A stretch of DNA of 17,028 nt, from contig CAJBRS010000093.1 of assembly GCA_903958115.1 (NCBI GenBank), positions 1 through 17,028 of the forward strand, given 5' to 3'. The notes under the pieces were generated by a model. It saw only the letters and a program-made list of their open reading frames with translations, made no database searches and was not told the origin of the DNA. The DNA is from an uncultured bacterium. GTDB taxonomy: Bacteria; Patescibacteriota; Minisyncoccia; Phycocordibacterales; CAWITU01. The position numbers and the translations under genes are program-made. Positions 6,665 through 12,846 of this stretch are shown here, in pieces; the stretch's first letter is position 1; each line of letters starts with the position of its first letter.

Positions 6665-6765
6665 CAAAAAACACCAGTTTCCTGGTGTTTTTTTTATAGG
6701 CACTTAGTCATGGTTTGATGATATGAGCAACAACCCTTGCAAAGTGCCTACATTCAGAATGTTAA
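6665..6765 (-). ncRNA. Candidate small structured RNA ending at the strong terminator
   Basis: Read on the minus strand, a perfect 9-bp stem (TAGGCACTT at 6750-6742 pairing with 6705-6697) encloses an inner stem of about 9 positions with two mismatches (GGGTTGTTG with CATCAAACC) and a 7-base loop. The intrinsic terminator follows within 3 bases. A TTGACA lies upstream at 6791-6786, but the -10 element at 17 bp (AACATT) is poor, so the promoter is weakly supported. It matches no RNA family I know. Confidence 0.35.
6666..6695. terminator. Strong bidirectional intrinsic terminator
   Basis: ACACCAG-TTTC-CTGGTGT forms a 7-bp stem extended by A and T tracts on both sides (AAAAA before, TTTTTTTT after), so it would terminate transcription from either direction. 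On the minus strand it would end the candidate small RNA or read-through from the ArdC-like gene before the DGR promoter. Confidence 0.8.
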
Positions 6766-6844
6766 CAATATATTATAATATGTCAACGGTCTCCTGTGTA
6801 TAAGTATCTAATTGAGGGTTTGTCGAAAAAGGAGGCTTTGTTGC

Positions 6845-7756
6845 TTACGTGCAGGTTGTTTCTGCATCAGTGACTCTGTTACGATTTAGAATGAAGTCCG
6901 TCGCCTTGGCTGCCTGATTTGCTGCCTTGACGATCCAGCGCTGGTGGTCTTTGTCCTTGAGGGCATCAAGCCAGCCCCGGAGATACGCGGCAGATTGTTC
7001 GTGATCGTCACGGACGATATCCGCTTCCATTCCCAGAAAAGCTGCTCCCATTTCGGCAACAAGTTCTTCTTGCGAGTAGAGTTCGCCACCGAAACCATCG
7101 TTTTCGATGACGGTTTTTCGGCTCAGACGGGATTCATGCCCGCTAGCATGAACAAGCTCATGAAAGAGTGTGAGGTAGAATGCCTCTCCGCTTTCAAAGT
7201 TCTTCAGCGCGGGCATGTCCACAGTATCCGTAGTTCGCCGGTAGCAAGCTCTAGCATGTCTTCCCTCCCGTATTACCGGTGGCGATGGCATGTCATTCAC
7301 GATTGTCTCTGCCCGTGCAATCCTTTCCGGTTCGCCCATTTGAGGCTGACTCTCGACCGCCGGAAACTCAATACCCTCAATTTGCAGGGCGTTGAAGACC
7401 TTGTAGCCCTTGAGATAGGCGCTTTGTTTTTTCTCTTCCTCGCCTGCCCCATTTTCCTCATCCTTTTTCTTTTCAAACTTCCCATATTTCACGACGAGCG
7501 AACCATGCTCACCCTTTTTCACACTGCCCCCGCGCTGTTTGATCTGCTTCCAGGTCATCCAGTAGGGGGACGCGAAGCGCTGGATGCCGAGCAAAATGAT
7601 GTTGATCCCGCGATACTCCAGCCCCGAATGAAAATTCCGGGGTTTGCCAATATGACGCCGCCACGGACAGTGCCAGGGGACGACGCCTTTTTCGAGTTGC
7701 GCAATGATGGTTTCTGTCACGAGCGTGTACGGATCAATGAACTGTTGATGATTCAT
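6845..7756 (-). CDS. ArdC-like antirestriction protein with a zincin metallopeptidase domain
   Basis: The protein has 303 residues from ATG 7756, chosen because AAGGAG precedes it at about 8 bases; ATG 7786 lacks such a site. The N-terminal domain (PYTLVTETIIAQLEKGVVPW, then WHCPWRR and a YRGINIILLG stretch) matches the ArdC single-stranded-DNA-binding region. A charged insert follows, then a zincin domain with the HELVH zinc motif (about residues 199-203), SGHESRLSRK and downstream EELVAEMGAAFL supplying a likely third ligand. ArdC-type proteins protect incoming plasmid or conjugative DNA from host restriction. The gene is typical of plasmids and integrative elements and sits next to a replication-type gene, which supports the mobile-island reading. 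Confidence 0.85.
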   Translation of the reverse strand: MNHQQFIDPYTLVTETIIAQLEKGVVPWHCPWRRHIGKPRNFHSGLEYRGINIILLGIQRFASPYWMTWKQIKQRGGSVKKGEHGSLVVKYGKFEKKKDEENGAGEEEKKQSAYLKGYKVFNALQIEGIEFPAVESQPQMGEPERIARAETIVNDMPSPPVIREGRHARACYRRTTDTVDMPALKNFESGEAFYLTLFHELVHASGHESRLSRKTVIENDGFGGELYSQEELVAEMGAAFLGMEADIVRDDHEQSAAYLRGWLDALKDKDHQRWIVKAANQAAKATDFILNRNRVTDAETTCT

Positions 7757-7775
7757 AAAAAAACTCCTTTGTTTT

Positions 7776-7830
7776 GTGGTTGTCACGAGAAGTCCGCCTC
7801 ACATGAGATGGACTTCACAGTGACAGCCAC
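7776..7830. other. Long inverted repeat upstream of the ArdC-like gene
   Basis: Arms at 7776-7786 (GTGGTTGTCAC) and 7820-7830 (GTGACAGCCAC) pair over 11 positions with one G-T wobble. They continue, after a small internal loop, into GAAGTCC/GGACTTC (7789-7795 and 7810-7816). The structure lies between the replication-type gene and the ArdC-like ribosome-binding site and has no T-run, so it is more likely an operator or leader structure than a terminator. Confidence 0.5.
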
Positions 7831-7842
7831 GAGGCGCATGCC

Positions 7843-8373
7843 TCAGACACGCCACTTGCTCACGAGGGATTTCCTTTTTTCCTGAACCTCCTGTGAAAGA
7901 ACTGTGGATAATTCCCGCAAAGGGAATGCATTCGAATTCGGATTAGAATTGAAATTGAAATTAAGATTAGAATTAGAATGCGATGATCCTTCGATGCCTA
8001 TGCCTAACTTTTGAAGGCCTATGGATAGCCTATCCGTTATTACCGTTGGAGCCCGTTTCATTTCGGCAATAATTCCCTGCCTGATCTTGGGATTGGTGTA
8101 ATTTTGATACTTGATAAAATTTACCATTCCAATCCAGCCATTCCACCGAATGAGCTTCCCGCTTGTCTCCAGTGCATCCAACACGGCGTTCACTGCTTTC
8201 TCAGAAAATCCAGTGTCAAAAGCTACCCGTCTTAGGGGTAGCTCATAGACACCAGAAATGTTGGTGAGAGGATTGGTGAGAAGGTAAAGAAAGACCAGTT
8301 TTTCCATTGGCTTGAGACCTACTATGTAAGAATCATCCCAAAACTTTGTGTCAACGATCCGTTGCTTTGCCAT
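7843..8373 (-). CDS. Phage/plasmid-type replication protein with an N-terminal winged helix
   Basis: The protein has 176 residues beginning MAKQRIVDTKFWDDSYI. The N-terminal ~90 residues look like the winged-helix domain of phage replisome-organiser or RepO-like proteins (FLYLLTNPLTNISGVYEL, then helix-turn-helix text FDTGFSEKAVNAVLDALE). The frame continues through MVNFIKYQNYTNPKI. A low-complexity linker rich in Ser and Asn with Leu and Phe follows, then a short basic tail (EKRKSLVSKWRV). Such proteins bind their own origin and load helicase. The linker is encoded by AT-rich hexamer repeats next to a DnaA box, as in lambda O, where the origin lies in the gene. No good Shine-Dalgarno sequence precedes the ATG. 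Confidence 0.7.
   Translation of the reverse strand: MAKQRIVDTKFWDDSYIVGLKPMEKLVFLYLLTNPLTNISGVYELPLRRVAFDTGFSEKAVNAVLDALETSGKLIRWNGWIGMVNFIKYQNYTNPKIRQGIIAEMKRAPTVITDRLSIGLQKLGIGIEGSSHSNSNLNFNFNSNPNSNAFPLRELSTVLSQEVQEKRKSLVSKWRV
7903..7981. repeat. AT-rich hexamer repeats and DnaA box inside the replication-type gene
   Basis: From 7934 to 7981 there are eight consecutive hexamers related to GAATTA (gaattc, ggatta, gaattg, aaattg, aaatta, agatta, gaatta, gaatgc). At 7903-7911, TGTGGATAA is the exact complement of the DnaA box TTATCCACA. Iterated AT-rich repeats plus a DnaA box inside an initiator gene is the layout of a lambda-type origin. Confidence 0.45.
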
Positions 8374-8489
8374 ACTTGTGCGCCCGTCTCCGTGTCGGCT
8401 GGCTCAATGCGTTGCCACCCAGGAGAGATCACGTAGATACATCCCCCAGCATGGTCGAGCAAAGACCAACCGACCGGCTTCGAGCATGG

Positions 8490-8957
8490 TTAAAACCTGA
8501 TCACCCTTTCCTGTGCCTCAATACCCCGCAACCGTTGACAGACTGGACACGCGCACGAATGCCGGAGCAACCGCAACATCCAACGCTCAATGAATGACCG
8601 GAGGCCATGATTGCGTCGTTTGGCGGCTTCCGTTCCAATCGGCGCGTATTCCATTTCCTGTTTCTCTGGCATAGAAAAGTGATTAAGAACGCTGATAAAA
8701 TCGACCACCCCTGTTTGTGCAGGGAAACATGCAGACCGTCGAACCCATCGAGACTCTAATAGTGTCTCTGGCTCCGTCTGCATGTTTCCCCAAGCAAAAA
8801 GCCGACCTTTTTTCACGCCCAGCTTTAATGCTTTTTTACCAAGCGCTCTTGACATCGGATAACTTATATTGTGCGACGTTACTATATTCTGTAAAAGCCC
8901 TCTCCCCCTAAGAATAAGGACATTTCTCAGCCCAGTCTTAGAATCTATGAGTTGCAT
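8490..8957 (-). CDS. Uncertain hypothetical reading frame, possibly composite or decayed
   Basis: This is a 155-codon frame. The N-terminal ~55 residues (ILRGRGLLQNIVTSHNISYP, SRALGKKALKLGVKKG) and the C-terminal ~50 (APIGTEAAKRRNHGLRSF, IERWMLRLLRHSCACPVCQ with a C-x-C-x-x-C cluster) look protein-like. The part between them is encoded by a large inverted repeat (8722-8790) and does not. The same frame stays open beyond the TAA at 8490 and reads sensibly into the next gene's start (VGWSLLDHAGGCIYVISPGW). It may be two gene ends joined by the repeat, or a gene broken by a stop. No ribosome-binding site is seen. I recognise no family. Confidence 0.3.
   Translation of the reverse strand: MQLIDSKTGLRNVLILRGRGLLQNIVTSHNISYPMSRALGKKALKLGVKKGRLFAWGNMQTEPETLLESRWVRRSACFPAQTGVVDFISVLNHFSMPEKQEMEYAPIGTEAAKRRNHGLRSFIERWMLRLLRHSCACPVCQRLRGIEAQERVIRF
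8722..8790. repeat. Large inverted repeat at a composition boundary
   Basis: GGGAAACATGCAGAC (8722-8736) and its perfect complement at 8776-8790 enclose 39 bases. Within these, TCGA-ACCCA-TCGA and GAGAC/GTCTC can pair, giving a branched hairpin. GC-rich accessory DNA lies to the left and AT-rich host-like DNA to the right. It could be an element end, a recombination site, a terminator or a miniature mobile element. Confidence 0.6.
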
Positions 8958-8986
8958 GAAAATAACCCGTATGACATGATTCTGAA

Positions 8987-9850
8987 ATGCCAGAAAATAA
9001 AGTAAAAGAATATTTTTCTCCTAAACGAGTCGCGTTATCATTAAGATATCCCTTTTTGGCATCCCCTATTCTTTTTACCAGAAGAGCTGTTCGAAAGATT
9101 GCCACAAAGATAAACCCGTCCATATCATTTAAAAAAGATTCTAATTTATTTAAATATATTGTCACTCGACATTCATCTCCATTGATACGCAAACTTGGTA
9201 ACAGCGACATAAGACTACAAAGACAAAAAATCATAAATCTAAAATTGGCTTCTGAGATACTTGATGGAGTGATTATTCCACCAGGTAAAACCTTCTCGTT
9301 ATGGAGTGCGCTCGGCAATCCGACACGCAAAAGAGGCTTCGCAGACGGAATGCTTCTTTCTAATGGAAAAGTACTGGAGGGAGTTGGAGGAGGATTGTGT
9401 CAGCTTTCAAATCTTTTGCATTGGACATTTTTACACACTCCGCTTGTTATTACAGAACGTTCTCACCATTCACGAGATGTTTTTCCTGACCACAATCGAA
9501 CTCTGCCATTCGGAAGCGGAGCAACAATTTTTTATAACCTCATTGATCTCAGGGTCAAAAACACCCTATCAACCCCAATACAGATCCACCTATGGGTCGA
9601 TGAAAACAATCTACGAGTACAACTTAGATCGCCAGAGATTATTCCCGAGAAATTTCATGTATATGAAAAAAATCACTTGTTTATAAGAGCAAAAGGAATC
9701 TGGTTTCGAATGAATGAGATATGGAGAGAAACCCTCATTGCAGGAGTCAAACAAAAAGATGAAAAACTGTACGAAAATTTTGCACCAGTCATGTACCCTG
9801 TCACAGATGAGTATTTATCGACGAATGCCTTTTCACACATCGTGTTATAA
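8987..9850 (+). CDS. VanW family protein
   Basis: The protein has 287 residues. The VanW core is unmistakable: PPGKTFSLWSALGNPTRKRG, then GVGGGLCQLSNLLHWTFLH, TERSHHSRDVFPDHNRTLPF and GSGATIFYNLIDLRVKN. VanW proteins occur in some vancomycin-resistance clusters and widely elsewhere; the molecular function is unknown, though an envelope role is suspected. There is no obvious signal peptide, only a moderately hydrophobic N-terminus (RYPFLASPILF). The ATG at 8987 lacks a clear Shine-Dalgarno sequence. A weak promoter-like pair (TTGCAT, 17 bp, CATGAT) lies at 8952-8980. The gene is AT-rich and followed 19 bases later by a peptidoglycan cross-linking enzyme on the same strand, which supports a cell-wall context. 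Confidence 0.9.
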   Translation: MPENKVKEYFSPKRVALSLRYPFLASPILFTRRAVRKIATKINPSISFKKDSNLFKYIVTRHSSPLIRKLGNSDIRLQRQKIINLKLASEILDGVIIPPGKTFSLWSALGNPTRKRGFADGMLLSNGKVLEGVGGGLCQLSNLLHWTFLHTPLVITERSHHSRDVFPDHNRTLPFGSGATIFYNLIDLRVKNTLSTPIQIHLWVDENNLRVQLRSPEIIPEKFHVYEKNHLFIRAKGIWFRMNEIWRETLIAGVKQKDEKLYENFAPVMYPVTDEYLSTNAFSHIVL

Positions 9851-9869
9851 TATGATTTAATATAACATC

Positions 9870-11213
9870 ATGTACCTCAAACAACCCAAAGTAGTTCTCT
9901 TTTTTTTAATACTGATGATACTAGCAATTGGTATTTTTTTATATATCTATGGAAGTCGGACTTTAAACTATACAATCAACATCGCAGATAATCTCCCTGG
10001 TCAAAAAGTTGAATTTTCTTATGGTGAGCAGCCAGCATTATCTAATCCAGATTTTTTTGGAAAAGTAAAACAACAATTTATCGACAACAAGGCTAGTTTC
10101 ATCGAAGCAGATCTGTCTGCAATGAAAATGCAGGTATACGATAATGGTAACTTGGTGCTAGAAGTACCCATCGCCACCAAGGGACAACCAGGATCATGGT
10201 GGGAAACGCCAGCTGGGCTTTATAAGATTGAAGCCAAAGAGAAAGCTCATTTTTCTACTATGGGGCACGTTTGGATGCCCTGGAGCATGAACTTCCAAGG
10301 AAATTTCTTTATACATGGAAAAACTTACTACCCTGACGGTTCCCCTACTTCCAAAACGTACACAGGTGGATGCATAAGACTCGACACCGACGATGCAAAA
10401 AAAGTGTACGATATAGTTGATGTTGGCACACCAGTCCTTGTATTCGAACAAGGATTCTCCCCCGACAACTTTACATATCCTGACTCCGCTCCCTCTGTAG
10501 CCGCTCCTATATATTTCTCAGCAGACCTAGAAAACAACCACGTATTCACAAGCAAGGATTCTACAGAAATTGTTCCTATAGCATCGATTACTAAATTAGT
10601 CACAGCATTAGTAGCAACAGAATATATTAATCTCGACAAGACAGCCACAGTCCCCAGAGAGGCCATAGTTTACACATCTAAAGCACGCCTTGCGCCCGGA
10701 GAACAATACACTATATACCAATTACTCTTCCCTCTTTTGATGGAATCTTCTAATGAGGCTGCGGAAACAATAGCTAGATACTATGGCAGAGATAATTTTA
10801 TCAAACACATGAATGATAAGGCTGCCTCAATAGGTATGGCCCACACGCACTTCTCTGATCCTTCTGGAGCCTCAGAAGACAATGTTTCAACAGCAGAAGA
10901 TCTTTTTATGCTGGCTAAATATATTTACAATAATAGAAGCTTCGTATTTAATATTACATCAGGAAAAATTAAAGCGAATGCCTACGGAGATAGCGGATTC
11001 GATAATTTAGGCAATTTCAACGATTTTATTGATAATCAATATTTCTTTGGTGGTAAAAATGGAAAGACGACAGCAGCTGCTGAAGCCAACCTATCGGTAT
11101 TTGAATTTCCAGTAAATCAAACAAAAAGACCTATCGTGACAATAATCCTCAAATCCCCCGACGAAAAGACCGATTCAGAGACACTAATCAATTACACTCT
11201 CAATCATTTTTAA
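9870..11213 (+). CDS. Fusion of L,D-transpeptidase (YkuD) and D-alanyl-D-alanine carboxypeptidase (S11)
   Basis: The protein has 447 residues, with an N-terminal membrane anchor (~8-27, VVLFFLILMILAIGIFLYIY). Residues ~75-192 form a YkuD L,D-transpeptidase domain with the catalytic histidine in FIHG (H149) and the nucleophile in TGGCIRL (C168). Residues ~210-447 form a penicillin-binding-protein-type S11 peptidase with S239-x-x-K242 (IASITK), S293-S294-N295, and a third box reading KNG (396-398) rather than the usual KTG. One anchored protein could thus trim pentapeptides to tetrapeptides and then cross-link them 3-3, outside the membrane. It is probably co-transcribed with VanW. The KNG variant may alter substrate or beta-lactam binding. 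Confidence 0.92.
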   Translation: MYLKQPKVVLFFLILMILAIGIFLYIYGSRTLNYTINIADNLPGQKVEFSYGEQPALSNPDFFGKVKQQFIDNKASFIEADLSAMKMQVYDNGNLVLEVPIATKGQPGSWWETPAGLYKIEAKEKAHFSTMGHVWMPWSMNFQGNFFIHGKTYYPDGSPTSKTYTGGCIRLDTDDAKKVYDIVDVGTPVLVFEQGFSPDNFTYPDSAPSVAAPIYFSADLENNHVFTSKDSTEIVPIASITKLVTALVATEYINLDKTATVPREAIVYTSKARLAPGEQYTIYQLLFPLLMESSNEAAETIARYYGRDNFIKHMNDKAASIGMAHTHFSDPSGASEDNVSTAEDLFMLAKYIYNNRSFVFNITSGKIKANAYGDSGFDNLGNFNDFIDNQYFFGGKNGKTTAAAEANLSVFEFPVNQTKRPIVTIILKSPDEKTDSETLINYTLNHF

Positions 11214-11223
11214 ATAAAAAAAA

Positions 11224-11254
11224 CAGGGTCGCTCCAAAGATTGGAACGACCCTG
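11224..11254. terminator. Intrinsic terminator between convergent genes
   Basis: CAGGGTCG and CGACCCTG pair over 8 bases, then after a C/A mismatch TCCAA/TTGGA pair around an AGA loop. On the minus strand the stem is followed directly by TTTTTTTT, so it terminates the gene at 11284-11613; on the plus strand it closes the transpeptidase gene. Its upper half matches the terminator at 13966-14004. Confidence 0.85.
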
Positions 11255-11283
11255 CCAAGAATCAGGCGAAGAGATTACTCAGA

Positions 11284-11613
11284 TCACCGCGCCGTAGCAA
11301 ACTGAAACTCCGACACGGATTTGGGGATTTCGCCGATCAGCCGGTAGCAATCCGTGGTGCCGTGACGACGGAATTTTTCGATGATCCTATTCTCGATCAA
11401 ATAGTCAATCAGGCCCAGCATGACGTGGCGGAATTTGGCCTTGGCCAAAGCCATAATCTGGCTGCGGCCGAGACCATCAGGATTACTGTGGTACATTGCT
11501 CGAAGTTGCTCGAGCGAATGATTGATGAACTCTTGCAGAGATTTTCCCTTGTGGGGCTTCCTGACAATTTTGCCACGAGCCGCGGGGGCCTTATTGCTTA
11601 CTGCTTTTACCAT
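11284..11613 (-). CDS. Small basic winged-helix-like hypothetical protein
   Basis: The protein has 109 residues with a basic, probably disordered N-terminus (KAPAARGKIVRKPHKGK). A ~75-residue domain follows whose pattern (LEQLRAMYHSNPDGLGRSQI, FRHVMLGLIDYLIENRIIEK, then TTDCYRLI) suggests three helices and a beta-wing, a winged helix that may bind nucleic acid. A GAGG lies about 11 bases before the ATG. GC content is clearly higher than in the adjoining genes, which hints at a different history. It stands alone, with its own terminator at 11224. I do not recognise a named family. Confidence 0.65.
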   Translation of the reverse strand: MVKAVSNKAPAARGKIVRKPHKGKSLQEFINHSLEQLRAMYHSNPDGLGRSQIMALAKAKFRHVMLGLIDYLIENRIIEKFRRHGTTDCYRLIGEIPKSVSEFQFATAR

Positions 11614-11725
11614 ATTCTATTTTTTTCCTCTTTCGTTCTTGGTTGTTTTACTTATCAGACTTACTTGTTCTTTCGAACTAAGTTTCGTATAAACTCTAAC
11701 AGACTTTTGTATAAATAGCAAGTAT

Positions 11726-12076
11726 CTATACCCTTCCATACTTATCCTCTAGCCTCACAATGTCAGACTCATCAAAATCACCAAAAGCAATCTCCAAAAT
11801 CTTTGCTGGTGTTTGATTTTCAGCCTCAACGCTGATCCGATGCAACTCATTTTCATTTATAAAAAATTCGTCTCCGACAAACGCTTCCTCTATCTTATTA
11901 CCAACTTGTATCGTTGGATTACCCTCTAAAACTTTCCAAAATTCACTCCTGTTAGCATGTTTTTGTAAACTAAAAGCCTCTCCCGCCTTAACTATTAAAA
12001 TTTTTACAGTAACCTTCTCATTCATAATAAACTGTTCAAATCCTCCCCAAGGCTTAGAGATATTAACAATGTTCAT
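11726..12076 (-). CDS. Stand-alone cupin of the type II phosphomannose isomerase family
   Basis: The protein has 116 residues. The motifs PWGGFEQF, FSLQKHANRSEFWKVLEG and ILEIAFGDFDESDIVRLEDK with YGRV at the end are those of the C-terminal cupin domain of bifunctional mannose-1-phosphate guanylyltransferase/phosphomannose isomerase. The likely reaction is fructose-6-phosphate to mannose-6-phosphate in the cytoplasm with a bound metal; H39 in QKH and H79 in ELHRIS are candidate ligands. The start codon lies 2 bases after the stop of the phosphomannomutase-like gene, so the two are translationally coupled and probably act in sequence. A pure sugar-binding or regulatory role is the alternative. 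Confidence 0.85.
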   Translation of the reverse strand: MNIVNISKPWGGFEQFIMNEKVTVKILIVKAGEAFSLQKHANRSEFWKVLEGNPTIQVGNKIEEAFVGDEFFINENELHRISVEAENQTPAKILEIAFGDFDESDIVRLEDKYGRV

Positions 12077-12078
12077 GA

Positions 12079-12846
12079 TTATAAAATTATATACTTAATA
12101 ATATTTTTTGTTTCCTCAACATTCTCCACCTTTACACTTTCCACACCAGCCTGCAATGCCGCATAATCATTTCCACCGGGGAAAATAGCGTCACCTACAA
12201 ACCCTAAATCCTCTTTGGATAATTTTAGGTACTGACAAATCTTCCCAATAGCATAAGCTTTGTCTATCCCCTTCCTGGTTACGTCTATGGAAGTGGCCCC
12301 GCCAATTCTTACAGAAAATTCTGGAAGCAAAGGATCTAAAATATTTTTTATTGCAGTCCTTTTTTTCATATCAGGATCCCAGGCAGATTTTTGATCAAGA
12401 GGCGCTTGTTGGCCAAGAGCAGAAAATGTCATTTGGGTTGTACGGTCTTCTAAAACCTCCCCAAAAGTTTTTGTTGGAATAATTTCCGAAATACTTGCCA
12501 CATTTTGAGCAATGGTAAAAGCTTGCTTAATCTTTTCTTTTTCTTCGTTTAGTAAAGCTTCTTTATAAACCTCCAACCACTCTTTGCCATCGAAACGATA
12601 ATAAGCACTACCGTTTGTTGGAAAAAGATGTAGATTATTTAAAAAGGTATCAGGTGGTAGTCTGTTGACATCCTGTAGTTCCATCTGGTCCACTGTCCCA
12701 CCAGATACAATTGCAACTAGTTTCTTTTTAAGTAATTCTGAAAAAAGCTTGGCCATTTCTACATCAATAGCTTGCTTGCTTAAGGCCAACGTCCCGTCAA
12801 GGTCAAAAACTATACACTTTTTATTTTTTAATTGAGGATATTCCAT
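12079..12846 (-). CDS. HAD-IIB phosphomannomutase-like enzyme
   Basis: The protein has 255 residues. HAD motif I is VFDLDGTL (nucleophile D15, acid D17), motif II is IVSGGT (S48), and the C-terminal motif GFVGDAIFPGGNDYAA (215-230) supplies the metal-binding aspartates. EDRTTQMTFSALGQQAP and SAWDPDMKKR match the cap region of eukaryotic-type phosphomannomutases, so conversion of mannose-6-phosphate to mannose-1-phosphate is the best guess; a sugar-phosphate phosphatase is the alternative. The start overlaps the end of the GH18 gene by 19 bases and the stop abuts the PMI cupin. The pair would feed GDP-mannose synthesis for surface glycans. Confidence 0.8.
   Translation of the reverse strand: MEYPQLKNKKCIVFDLDGTLALSKQAIDVEMAKLFSELLKKKLVAIVSGGTVDQMELQDVNRLPPDTFLNNLHLFPTNGSAYYRFDGKEWLEVYKEALLNEEKEKIKQAFTIAQNVASISEIIPTKTFGEVLEDRTTQMTFSALGQQAPLDQKSAWDPDMKKRTAIKNILDPLLPEFSVRIGGATSIDVTRKGIDKAYAIGKICQYLKLSKEDLGFVGDAIFPGGNDYAALQAGVESVKVENVEETKNIIKYIIL

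Noticed and set aside
6944..7885. Plus-strand open frame of 313 codons opposite the ArdC-like gene
   Set aside because: The minus strand encodes recognisable ArdC and HELVH zincin motifs; the plus translation has no coherent domain.
7925..7985. Hexamer repeats considered as a CRISPR array
   Set aside because: The units are contiguous 6-mers without spacers and lie within a coding frame.
8736..8776. GGTTCGA text inside the 8722-8790 inverted repeat considered as a tRNA T-arm
   Set aside because: The flanking bases do not form a 5-bp T-stem and no acceptor, D or anticodon arms can be drawn.
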